Source of the DNA: Gracilibacillus suaedae
GTDB taxonomy: Bacteria; Bacillota; Bacilli; Bacillales; Amphibacillaceae
Direction: 5' to 3'
Assembly (NCBI RefSeq): GCF_017599345.1
Contig: NZ_JAGFVL010000019.1
Span: 1-62,359, forward strand
DNA length: 62,359 nucleotides
Both the position numbers and the translations under genes were made by a program. The notes under the pieces are model-generated. The model made no database searches, was not told the DNA's origin, and saw nothing but the letters and a program-made list of their open reading frames with translations. Shown here piece after piece: positions 1-7,983 of this stretch. Each line of letters begins with the position of its first letter. The stretch's first letter is position 1.

Positions 1-2
1 GA

Positions 3-320
3 GAACATCGGCAAAGATACAGTGAAGAGTTTAAAAGAGAAACGGTAAAGTTTGCGCAAGAGCAAAAGCAAAAGAAAACCATGACAGAGATTGCGGAAGA
101 TATCAAGGTTCCACTAAGTTGTCTGCATGAATGGATGAGTAAATATCGCGAATTTGAAAACGAACCGGTGGTGGTGGAAGAACGTTTAAAGAAACTGGAG
201 CGAGAACTAAAGGAAAAAGAACGGGAACTAAAGGCAAAAGACAAGAAAATAGCGGAGACCGAGGAAGAATTGGCTATCGTAAAAAAGGCGGTGCACATCT
301 TCAGCAGACCAAAAAAATGA
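3..320 (+). CDS. IS3-family transposase OrfA (5' end outside window)
   Basis: The reading frame is open from base 3 and continues upstream of the window, so the first ATG (81) is internal. The readable part begins RQRYSEEFKRETVKFAQEQ, the usual start of an IS3/IS911-type HTH protein that binds the IS ends. It is followed by a helix (roughly codons 25-45) and a Lys/Glu-rich coiled-coil tail typical of the OrfA leucine zipper. The stop overlaps the start of OrfB. An A7 run at 311-317 sits just before the TGA stop in the arrangement expected for -1 programmed frameshifting, which in this family makes the active OrfAB transposase. Confidence 0.9.
   Translation, partial: EHRQRYSEEFKRETVKFAQEQKQKKTMTEIAEDIKVPLSCLHEWMSKYREFENEPVVVEERLKKLERELKEKERELKAKDKKIAETEEELAIVKKAVHIFSRPKK
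311..320 (+). promoter_or_regulatory. A_AAA_AAA slippery heptamer for -1 frameshift OrfA-OrfB
   Basis: Bases 311-317 are seven A residues in the 0-frame register A_AAA_AAA, followed directly by the OrfA stop TGA (318-320). OrfB begins in the -1 frame. This is the standard IS3 arrangement for making the OrfAB fusion. The frameshift itself is inferred from position and family precedent. Confidence 0.7.
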
Positions 321-1192
321 AGTTTCTATTCATTGAAGACAATCGCTCGGTGTTTTCAGTGGAGAAGATGTGTAAAGTATTAGAGGTGTCTACGAGCGGT
401 TATTTCAAATGGAGAAAGCATAAGCCGAGTCCACAAGAAATACGTAGGGAAGCCATAAAGAAACGAATTAAATACCATTATTACGATGCTGACAGTATAT
501 ATGGTAGTCCCAAAATCACAAAGCTATTAGTCCAAGAAGGATATCAAGTAACAGAAAGAACCGTTAGTGTGTACATGAAAGAACTAAACTTACGATCTTG
601 TGTATCTAAGCCATATAAAGTATCTACAACGCATTCAAATCATGATGATCCTGTAGCACCTAATAGGTTAAATCAACACTTTACAGCACCAGAACCAAAC
701 AAGATATGGGTAGCTGATATCACCTATATCCCTTGTCGACAAGGGCGCTTATATTTAGCTGCGATTCTGGACTTATATACTCGTGAAATAGTTGGTTGGC
801 GCTTAGATGGACATATGGAAACGTCATTAGTTCTTCAAGCACTAGAAGATGCTTATACGTTAAGAAACCCAGAAAAAGGCTTGCTTCACCACTCCGACCG
901 TGGTACACAATACGCTTCTACGGAGTACCGGGACAAACTGAAAGAATTTGGTATGGAGGCAAGCATGAGTCGTACAGGAAATTGTTATGATAATGCTTGT
1001 GCAGAATCGTTCTTCAGCCTAATCAAAAAAGAATTAATGAGAGGTCAACGATTTCAAACGAAGGAGCAAGCTTACGCGGAGATTTATCGTTATATAGAGC
1101 TTTTCTATAATCGAAAAAGAATACATGGATCCATTGGTTTTATATCTCCGGTAGCGTTCAAGCAAAAATACGATAGGCAGCATGCGGCATAA
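317..1192 (+). CDS. IS3-family transposase OrfB (DDE integrase domain)
   Basis: A 291-aa protein with an N-terminal HTH_21-like region (about residues 40-95, containing YGSPKITKLL) and an rve integrase core. The catalytic triad is visible as D134 (WVADITYI), D194 (HHSDRGTQY) and E230 (NACAESFFS), giving the DD(35)E spacing of IS3 transposases. The C-terminus has the family motif YNRKRIHGSIG. It starts 4 bp inside the end of OrfA in the -1 frame. Full length and no internal stop suggest a potentially active element, although its left end is not visible. Confidence 0.95.
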   Translation: MKFLFIEDNRSVFSVEKMCKVLEVSTSGYFKWRKHKPSPQEIRREAIKKRIKYHYYDADSIYGSPKITKLLVQEGYQVTERTVSVYMKELNLRSCVSKPYKVSTTHSNHDDPVAPNRLNQHFTAPEPNKIWVADITYIPCRQGRLYLAAILDLYTREIVGWRLDGHMETSLVLQALEDAYTLRNPEKGLLHHSDRGTQYASTEYRDKLKEFGMEASMSRTGNCYDNACAESFFSLIKKELMRGQRFQTKEQAYAEIYRYIELFYNRKRIHGSIGFISPVAFKQKYDRQHAA

Positions 1193-1389
1193 AAGAAAGA
1201 GCACTTATCGAAGCAGTAAGTTGCCTTTTCATCACTTAGCGACTAGCCAGATGATTCCGTGGAGGGGTCAAGTGGTTTGGGCTTGATGCCTCCGCGGTAT
1301 CATCTATCATTTGAAAAGTGAAGAAAAGGCTACGGTAATCTGACATGTATTCGTTATTTAGGTGTCCACTTTCTTGACAGAAGTCCAAG

Positions 1390-1448
1390 ATGTCCGCAAC
1401 CACACTAAAAACGGCATTTTTGTCACAATTAGCGGAACAAATGTCCGC
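1390..1448 (+). repeat. Right half of the 181-bp four-box repeat, cut by the IS
   Basis: ATGTCCGC boxes at 1390-1397 and 1441-1448 are 51 bp apart, exactly as in the complete copies at 11584, 37319 and 56626. The spacer matches the right half of those copies (CTAAAAACGGCATTTTTGTCACA). The left half is missing and the IS3 element ends about 10 bp upstream, so the IS probably inserted into the repeat. The rest of 1193-1571 holds the IS tail and the leader of the next gene. Confidence 0.8.
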
Positions 1449-1571
1449 GTTCAATCCAGATGTACTTGGGAGTCCACGTTACTTTGCAGTTTATGAAAAA
1501 AGCGTTGTCAAAGTATGTGAATAGGGCCTAAATTTAGCAAATTATAGATTACATTTACAAGGAGTTATACG

Positions 1572-3014
1572 ATGACTACACGTAAACATGACTATGCTGG
1601 ACAGAAACAAATGCTAATAATCTCGACACTTGGTTTTTTTATAAGTGTAATGGTTTGGTTCAATATGGCACCTTTTCAATCAACGATTCAGGAACAATTG
1701 GCACTGTCTAGTGATGAAATCGGTGCATTAATGATTGTAAACCTTGCTTTAAGTATTCCCGGACGTATTGTAATCGGTCGATTAGTTGACCGTTATGGTC
1801 CACGATATGTATTTTCCATTTTACTTATTACGATGAGTATCCCTTGTTTTGTTTTTGCTTTTGGCACCACGTATATGCAACTACTCATCTCGAGACTAAT
1901 ATTAGGAACAATTGGTGCCAGCTTTGTAATTGGAATTAGAATGGTAACAGAATGGTTCCCAACAAAACAAGCAGGTTTTGCACAAGGAATCTATGCTGGC
2001 TGGGGTAATTTCGGATCTGCTTTTGCTGCCTTGACTCTGCCAACACTGGCAGTCCTATTCGGAGGGGAAAACGGCTGGCGTTACGCTATGTGTTTAACAG
2101 GTGTTTTAGTATTATTGTATGGTGTTATATTCTTTTTCAAAGCAAAAAATACACCTGCTTGGAAAACCTTTCAGTATACTAAAACTGCCAACCCTATGAA
2201 AGCATCCAGCCATAGCGATTTTATTATACTACTTGTGCTTACAATTCCTATTTATGGTGGAATGGCGATATTAGTATGGACATTACAAGAAACTGGTATA
2301 TTATCTAATTTAACAGCTACACTTCTCTATAGTACTATTGTTTTGTTCTATGCATTCAATATGGTAAAAAGATGGAAGGCAAATCGAAGCTATTTACAGA
2401 ATCAAATACCAGATAAAGAAAGATTTTCGATGAAAAATGTAGCCATTTTAAGCTTTGGATATTTTGCAACTTTTGGATCCGAACTTGCGATTATTTCGAT
2501 GCTGCCAATGTTCTTCCAAAACACATTTACTATTCATGCAGTTTTTGCAGCCGCTATTGCCAGCAGCTTTGCATTTACAAACTTGATTGCGCGTCCGGCT
2601 GGTGGTTGGCTTAGTGACCGTTTTGGGCGAAAAAAAATAACGTTGCTGCTTTTGGCTAGCCTGTCTCTTTTATATATGATGATGGCTTTTGTTAATAGTA
2701 GCTGGCCAATTTATCTGGCTCTATTACTGACTATATGCTGTTCGTTAATAAGTCAAGCAGCTTCAGGAGCAATTTTCTCAATGGTATCGCTCGTGAAAAA
2801 AAATCGAACGGGACAAATAGCTGGAATGGTCGGCGCTTACGGCAATATTGGCTCCCTCTGTTTTCTAGCAGTGTTAAACTTATTTTTTCCTGTTACCTTT
2901 TTTATAGCTATATCTATTATGTTATTATTATGTTTCTTGGCAACAACTCAACTGAATGTTAACCAGTCGAAGCAAGCGTTGCAAAGAACTAAATTAAAAG
3001 AGAAAGCAATCTAA
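1572..3014 (+). CDS. NarK-type nitrate/nitrite MFS transporter (copy 1)
   Basis: A 480-aa major facilitator with about 12 membrane helices. The nitrate/nitrite porter signatures GNFGSAFAALTLP (near residue 150) and GMVGAYGNIGS (near residue 415) are present, as is the DRYGPR loop motif after helix 2. The start ATG is preceded by AAGGAG. It should import nitrate or export nitrite across the plasma membrane; direction cannot be read from sequence. It is a close paralogue of the next gene and has its own terminator, so the two are separate units. No nitrate reductase genes are in view. Confidence 0.88.
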   Translation: MTTRKHDYAGQKQMLIISTLGFFISVMVWFNMAPFQSTIQEQLALSSDEIGALMIVNLALSIPGRIVIGRLVDRYGPRYVFSILLITMSIPCFVFAFGTTYMQLLISRLILGTIGASFVIGIRMVTEWFPTKQAGFAQGIYAGWGNFGSAFAALTLPTLAVLFGGENGWRYAMCLTGVLVLLYGVIFFFKAKNTPAWKTFQYTKTANPMKASSHSDFIILLVLTIPIYGGMAILVWTLQETGILSNLTATLLYSTIVLFYAFNMVKRWKANRSYLQNQIPDKERFSMKNVAILSFGYFATFGSELAIISMLPMFFQNTFTIHAVFAAAIASSFAFTNLIARPAGGWLSDRFGRKKITLLLLASLSLLYMMMAFVNSSWPIYLALLLTICCSLISQAASGAIFSMVSLVKKNRTGQIAGMVGAYGNIGSLCFLAVLNLFFPVTFFIAISIMLLLCFLATTQLNVNQSKQALQRTKLKEKAI

Positions 3015-3018
3015 AAGA

Positions 3019-3055
3019 ACCACCATTTGACAACAAATGGTGGTGTATTTTTTTT
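3019..3055 (+). terminator. Rho-independent terminator after narK-like copy 1
   Basis: An 11-bp perfect stem (3019-3029 with 3034-3044), loop ACAA, followed by a T-rich run at 3046-3055. Confidence 0.9.
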
Positions 3056-3081
3056 CCTTGTTAGAGAATTTTACCACTTAA

Positions 3082-3109
3082 TTGTTTATTATCGCTAACC
3101 TCCTATAAT
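3082..3109 (+). promoter_or_regulatory. Probable sigma-A promoter of narK-like copy 2
   Basis: TTGTTT at 3082-3087 and a perfect TATAAT at 3104-3109, with a 16-bp spacer, lie about 35 bp upstream of the gene start. A strong ribosome site (AGGAGGT) follows at about 3130. Confidence 0.6.
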
Positions 3110-3142
3110 GAATACATAACATCACTACAGGAGGTTTATGGA

Positions 3143-4588
3143 ATGAATTCAGGTTATCAAGGAAATATTAGAACACTAGGATTTACTACCTTAGCTTTTT
3201 TTATTACGTTTGTTGTATGGTTTAACATGGCTCCATTTATGACAACGTTAAAAAGTCAATTTGGATTATCAAATGACGAGGTTGCTTTACTTGCAGTTGC
3301 AAACGTGACATTGACCATTCCTGCCCGGGTATTAATCGGAATGCTAGTAGATAGATTTGGACCAAGAAGAGTATATTCCGGCTTGTTAATTATATTAAGT
3401 ATTCCTTGTTTCACTTTTGCTTTATCCAACTCGTTTACACAATTGATGATTTCCCGTATCTTCCTAGCACTTATAGGTGCTGGATTTGTAATAGGAATTC
3501 GATTAGTATCGGAATGGTTCACCGAAAAAAATGTCGGCTTTGCTGAAGGCGTTTATGGTGGCTGGGGGAATTTTGGTTCTGCTGCAGCTGCCATGACACT
3601 TCCAACACTAGCAATCCTTTTTGGAGGAGAAGATGGATGGCGTTATGCAGTTGGTTTAACCGGAATTATCAGTTTGATTTATGGAATTATTTTCTTGCGA
3701 TTAGTTAAGGATACACCGGAAGGAGTTACTTATAAAAAACCTAAGAAAAGTGGGGCACTGGAAGTTACCAGTTATCGTGATTTAATAGGATTAATGCTGA
3801 TGAGTATCCCCGTCTTTGGAATCCTTATCTTTCAGAGCTTCCGGTTATGGAATTTAAATTTTATCAGTTTTTATGTTTTCGTTATCATATTGGTTATGTT
3901 AATCGCCTTATTTTTATATAATTTACAAAAGATTTGGAATGTAAATAAAGACCACCTTCGAAAAGGTGTACCTGAAAAGGAAAAGTATTCTTTCAAACAA
4001 GTTGCTATTTTAAATTTTGCTTACTTTTGTACTTTCGGATCCGAGTTGGCTGTTGTATCGATGCTGCCCCAGTTTTTTGAAGAAACTTTCTCACTCGGAG
4101 TAGCTCAAGCTGGACTAATTGCCAGCAGTTTTGCTTTTATGAATTTGATGTCTAGACCTAGTGGAGGGTTGCTTAGCGATAAATTTGGCCGTAAAAAAAC
4201 TCTCATGATTTTTACGGCTGGATTAGCTTTTGGTTACATCGGTATGGCACTAATCGGGTCTAGCTGGCCAATCTGGTTAGCTGTTATCATTACCATGTGC
4301 TGTTCTTTCTTTGTGCAAGCTGGTGAAGGTGCAGTATATGCTATGGTTCCGATGATAAAAAAACCGGTTACTGGTCAAATTTCTGGGATGGTCGGTGCAT
4401 ACGGTAATATCGGATCTGTTATTTTTCTTACAATCTTTACAATGGTCAGTCCTTCCGTATTCTTTATCTTGATTGGTCTATCAGCTGTTGTTTGTTTCCT
4501 ATGCATGTTCTTCCTTGAGGAACCAGACACGGAAGAGGTAACTGAAAAGGCAAAGAAACCAAAAACAGAAAATGTTGTATCTTTTTAA
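3143..4588 (+). CDS. NarK-type nitrate/nitrite MFS transporter (copy 2)
   Basis: A 481-aa paralogue of the preceding transporter, clearly alignable along its whole length. It keeps the DRFGPR loop motif, the two Gly-rich nitrate signatures (GGWGNFGSAAAAMTLP and GMVGAYGNIGS) and the long loop containing VNKDHLRKGVPEKEKYS. The start follows AGGAGGT, and it has its own promoter. Tandem narK paralogues often divide nitrate uptake and nitrite export; which does what here is unknown. The C-terminal tail is Lys/Glu-rich and cytosolic. Confidence 0.88.
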   Translation: MNSGYQGNIRTLGFTTLAFFITFVVWFNMAPFMTTLKSQFGLSNDEVALLAVANVTLTIPARVLIGMLVDRFGPRRVYSGLLIILSIPCFTFALSNSFTQLMISRIFLALIGAGFVIGIRLVSEWFTEKNVGFAEGVYGGWGNFGSAAAAMTLPTLAILFGGEDGWRYAVGLTGIISLIYGIIFLRLVKDTPEGVTYKKPKKSGALEVTSYRDLIGLMLMSIPVFGILIFQSFRLWNLNFISFYVFVIILVMLIALFLYNLQKIWNVNKDHLRKGVPEKEKYSFKQVAILNFAYFCTFGSELAVVSMLPQFFEETFSLGVAQAGLIASSFAFMNLMSRPSGGLLSDKFGRKKTLMIFTAGLAFGYIGMALIGSSWPIWLAVIITMCCSFFVQAGEGAVYAMVPMIKKPVTGQISGMVGAYGNIGSVIFLTIFTMVSPSVFFILIGLSAVVCFLCMFFLEEPDTEEVTEKAKKPKTENVVSF

Positions 4589-4611
4589 ACGTCATTAAGT
4601 GCAAAACTAGT

Positions 4612-4638
4612 AATAGCCAGCTATAGTAGCTGGCTATT
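4612..4638. terminator. Bidirectional terminator between convergent genes
   Basis: A 12-bp perfect inverted repeat (4612-4623 with 4627-4638) with a 3-nt loop lies between the ends of the narK-like gene and the small minus-strand gene. Confidence 0.8.
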
Positions 4639-4640
4639 TA

Positions 4641-4868
4641 TCATAGGTTCAACCCTGGTTCCACAATCATTTGCCACCAAATAATTAAACTAATAATAAT
4701 AGCGATAAAAATGATTAAACTTTTCACGGCATATGGTAAACGATTGGGAATAAATTTTAACGCTAAACTAAACACAAGCCCTGCCACAAACATAAAAATC
4801 ACAGCATATATCAGCATTCCTAAAAAATTATCTACAGGCAAAGCCATTACTTCTCTTATAATGTCCAC
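4641..4868 (-). CDS. Small two-helix membrane protein
   Basis: A 75-aa protein starting with GTG at 4868, with GAGGTG 5-10 bases upstream. It has two hydrophobic segments (about residues 15-38 and 48-68) separated by the short basic loop KFIPNRLPYAVKS. I do not recognise a family. It is convergent with the nitrate transporter and followed by a shared terminator. The 230 bp upstream (4869-5099) are AT-rich and hold only promoter-like sequence. Confidence 0.65.
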   Translation of the reverse strand: MDIIREVMALPVDNFLGMLIYAVIFMFVAGLVFSLALKFIPNRLPYAVKSLIIFIAIIISLIIWWQMIVEPGLNL

Positions 4869-5099
4869 ATTTACACCTCATTACAACAATAAACATATTT
4901 CATCTATAATTTTCTTCACCAATACTATCATACAATATTCTGTCTATTATGGAAGTATTTTTCCTCGATTCTTATTAATTAATGATGAAATTTGTTAATT
5001 TTTGTATATATATTTTTACACTATATTAATACCCCGTTCATAAAACTTCTCTATAATCGGTAATGACATACAAGCTAATCTATTAAAGGAGAATCTATT

Positions 5100-6233
5100 A
5101 TGTATTCTGTCGAACTAAAACAAGTCGATAAAAGCTACGACAAGGAACAACTTGTTGTCAAAAATGTCAGCGTAATCATTGAACCTGGAGAGTTCTTTGT
5201 ACTTGTTGGACCTTCAGGATGCGGAAAAAGTACACTGTTACGAATGATAGCGGGATTAGAAGACATTACTTCGGGTTCGTTATTAATTGATGGCAAAACA
5301 GCTGATCATCTCCCACCCAGTAAACGTGAACTATCCATGGTTTTTCAAAATTATGCGCTATATCCTCATATGACTGTTGAAGATAACATTACTTTTGGTC
5401 TTGATGTAAAAAAAATGCGCAAAAAAGAAAAGAAAGAAAAGTGTTATGAAATTGCGACAATGCTAGGTTTAACAGATTATTTAAAAAGAAAGCCCCGTCA
5501 TTTATCAGGTGGTCAAAGACAACGCGTTGCTTTAGCGAGAGCTATTATTACTAACTCCCCTATTTGTTTGATGGATGAACCTTTATCTAATTTAGATGCC
5601 AAATTAAGAGCACATATGCGTTCAGAAATTCGTGAATTGCAGAGAAAACTAGGTATTACCTTAATTTATGTTACACATGATCAGGTGGAAGCAATGACAA
5701 TGGGCGATCGCATTATGGTATTAAATGAAGGCGTGATTCAACAAGTAGGAAAACCTATCGACGTTTATAACACACCAGCGAATCCATTTGTGGCAAAATT
5801 TATTGGTTCACCGCCGATGAATTTGACAACTGGATTGGTAGATAAGAGTTCTTCTAAAATAACAATTAGGGACGGAATCTCGATACCTGTTGATCGCTTA
5901 ATTGTGAACGATGGAAACAGTGACCAAGTCCTTGTTGGTATTCGTCCTGAGAACATAAAGTTTCAAGAAGAATCATCTAACCTGGATCTGACTTTTGAAG
6001 TAACCATCGATCATGTAGAAATATTAGGGACGGAAACCTTGCTGAAATTCAAATGGAACGATAAGTCGGTTTGGTATGCCAAGTGGTATGGACAATGGGA
6101 TATTCGAGTTGGTCAGACAATGAGATTGACACTTGATCCTGATTCACTTTGTATCTATGATGGGAAAACAGAAAAATTACTTCAAGGTCCCCAAAATATT
6201 CAACATCAGAACGTGCGTGAGGGAATTATATGA
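5100..6233 (+). CDS. ugpC: ABC transporter ATPase, UgpC/MalK type
   Basis: A 377-aa ATPase with Walker A GPSGCGKST (37-45), the LSGGQRQR signature near residue 136, Walker B CLMDEP near 158, and a C-terminal OB-fold (TOBE/MalK-type) regulatory domain from about residue 240. It should energise uptake of a sugar phosphate or sugar together with the three following genes. The start is preceded by AAAGGAG. Its last four bases overlap the next gene (ATGA), so the two are translationally coupled. The ugp assignment rests mainly on the partner binding protein. Confidence 0.9.
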   Translation: MYSVELKQVDKSYDKEQLVVKNVSVIIEPGEFFVLVGPSGCGKSTLLRMIAGLEDITSGSLLIDGKTADHLPPSKRELSMVFQNYALYPHMTVEDNITFGLDVKKMRKKEKKEKCYEIATMLGLTDYLKRKPRHLSGGQRQRVALARAIITNSPICLMDEPLSNLDAKLRAHMRSEIRELQRKLGITLIYVTHDQVEAMTMGDRIMVLNEGVIQQVGKPIDVYNTPANPFVAKFIGSPPMNLTTGLVDKSSSKITIRDGISIPVDRLIVNDGNSDQVLVGIRPENIKFQEESSNLDLTFEVTIDHVEILGTETLLKFKWNDKSVWYAKWYGQWDIRVGQTMRLTLDPDSLCIYDGKTEKLLQGPQNIQHQNVREGII

Positions 6234-7156
6234 AAAGCACAGCAGAATTACAAGAGAAATCCGTCACTAAAATAGATACAAAGTGGAGATTTATATATTG
6301 GAGGTCAGCCATCTTATATTTATTACCATCTATTATTCTTTTTAGTGTCTTTTTATTTTATCCACTCGGCAAAACATTATACTTAAGTTTCTTTTTAACT
6401 GATCAGCAAGGAAATGCAAATGTTTTTGTTGGCTTAGAGAATTATCAATATATTCTTCAAGCGGAGAGTTTCCATAAAAGTATTAAAGCAACTATTTTGT
6501 TTGTTCTTTACACCGTACCGACTGGTGTTATTATTTCGTTATTCTTGGCTTTACTTGCAAATGAAAAAATTAAAGGTGTCGGCATTTTTCGAACCATTTA
6601 TTCCTCGACAATGGGTATATCTGTCGCAGCTTCTGCTGTAGTGTGGCTATTTATATTCCACCCAAGTATGGGGATTTTAAACCAGCTCATTACTTCCATA
6701 GGTGGAACTTCAATCGATTGGTTGCTACATCCAAACTGGGCTTTAGTATCTGTTTCTGTCACAACAATTTGGATGAATATTGGTTTTTCTTTTCTCATTA
6801 TATTAGGAGGTTTACAAAATATCGATGATCATCTTTATGAAAGCGCCAGAATTTCAGGTGCAAGTTATTTTTACCAACTGAGGAGAATTACGATTCCTAT
6901 GTTATCACCTACTTTATTTTTTGTTATTACAGTTTCATTGATTAATGCGTTCCAAACGTTTGGTCAAGTTGACATTCTAACACAAGGTGGTCCATCTGAA
7001 TCTACTAATTTGATCGTTTATTCTATCTATCGTGAAGCCTTTGTTAATTACCAGTTTGGAACAGCAAGTGCACAATCAATCTTTCTTTTTATATGTATTT
7101 TAATTGTAACTATTTTACAATTCAAATTTGGAGAAAGGAAGGTGCACTATCAATGA
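6230..7156 (+). CDS. ugpA: ABC transporter permease, UgpA type
   Basis: A 308-aa inner-membrane permease with about six helices and the binding-protein-dependent transport EAA loop (YESARISGASYFYQLRRITIPML, near 200-225), which docks the ATPase. It overlaps ugpC by 4 bp at the start and the next permease by 4 bp at the end, so the three are one tightly coupled operon. It pairs with the following permease to form the channel. Confidence 0.9.
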   Translation: MKSTAELQEKSVTKIDTKWRFIYWRSAILYLLPSIILFSVFLFYPLGKTLYLSFFLTDQQGNANVFVGLENYQYILQAESFHKSIKATILFVLYTVPTGVIISLFLALLANEKIKGVGIFRTIYSSTMGISVAASAVVWLFIFHPSMGILNQLITSIGGTSIDWLLHPNWALVSVSVTTIWMNIGFSFLIILGGLQNIDDHLYESARISGASYFYQLRRITIPMLSPTLFFVITVSLINAFQTFGQVDILTQGGPSESTNLIVYSIYREAFVNYQFGTASAQSIFLFICILIVTILQFKFGERKVHYQ

Positions 7157-7965
7157 AAATACTTCGCCCTACCATTACATATCTGCTGTTAATTATGACA
7201 GCTGTAATCGTCTTTTTTCCGGTAGTATATGCGTTCTTGATCAGCTTTATGAGTGGTGCGGAACTATTACAAGGAAAGTTCATACCGGAAAGCTTTCATC
7301 TAGAAAATTATCAGAAGGCTTTCGAACGATTACCCCTAGCCCACTATTTATGGAATAGCTTTTTTGTTTCAACTGTCGTGATGCTAGGACAATTAATAGT
7401 AAGTGCGTTAGCTGCTTATGCCTTTGTTTTCATTCCTTTTAAAGGTAGAAACATTGTCTTTTTTATCTTTATCTCTACGATGATGATTCCATGGGAAGCT
7501 ACCATGATTCCCAACTTCCTCACGATTCAGCAACTAGACTGGATTAATAATTACCAAAGTTTAACGATACCTTTCTTTGCTATTGCGTTCGGAACGTTCC
7601 TTTTAAGACAACACTTCCTTACGATACCTAAAGAACTAAAAGAAGCAAGCGATATCGCTGGATTACGCTCTTTTAAATTTTTCTGGAAAGTTGTCATTCC
7701 ATACTGCCGTACATCTTTTGTAACATTGGGAGCTTATGGATTCTTGACAACTTGGAATATGTATTTATGGCCACTACTTGTGACGAACAATGATCAAGTA
7801 AGAACCGTTCAAATTGGTTTAAAGCAATTACAAACACAGGAAATGGCATCAGAATGGGGGGTGGTTATGGCAGGAGTAATTATCGTCATTATTCCAACTT
7901 TAATCTTGTTATTTTTAGGACAAAAGCAATTGCAAAAAGGGCTTGCCCAAGGTGCACTTAAATAA
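7153..7965 (+). CDS. ugpE: ABC transporter permease, UgpE type
   Basis: A 270-aa permease with about six helices and the EAA motif (LKEASDIAGLRSFKFFWKVVIP, near 165-185). I place the start at ATG 7153, preceded by GGAAAGGAAGG and overlapping the previous stop as ATGA. A longer reading from 7093 would run 63 bp into ugpA and has no ribosome site. It is the second half of the membrane channel. Confidence 0.9.
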   Translation: MKILRPTITYLLLIMTAVIVFFPVVYAFLISFMSGAELLQGKFIPESFHLENYQKAFERLPLAHYLWNSFFVSTVVMLGQLIVSALAAYAFVFIPFKGRNIVFFIFISTMMIPWEATMIPNFLTIQQLDWINNYQSLTIPFFAIAFGTFLLRQHFLTIPKELKEASDIAGLRSFKFFWKVVIPYCRTSFVTLGAYGFLTTWNMYLWPLLVTNNDQVRTVQIGLKQLQTQEMASEWGVVMAGVIIVIIPTLILLFLGQKQLQKGLAQGALK

Positions 7966-7983
7966 TAAGGGGGAATTATTCAA

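Larger units (their letters stand above)
1..1379 (+). mobile_element. IS3-family (IS150-like) insertion sequence, left end missing
   Basis: OrfA and OrfB are followed by about 187 bp of non-coding sequence ending in GTGTCCACTTTCTTGACA at 1362-1379. IS3-family elements end in CA, and TTGACA at the tip matches the second IS fragment at the far edge of the window. Beyond base 1379 the sequence becomes the right half of a dispersed chromosomal repeat, which supports this as the IS boundary. The left terminal repeat and any target duplication lie outside the window. Confidence 0.75.

Noticed and set aside
1236-1454. 72-aa minus-strand reading across the IS end and half repeat
   Set aside because: It joins IS sequence to repeat sequence and has no plausible protein features.
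4711-4998. 95-aa plus-strand reading opposite the small membrane protein gene
   Set aside because: Antisense to a better-supported gene; poor codon pattern and no ribosome site.
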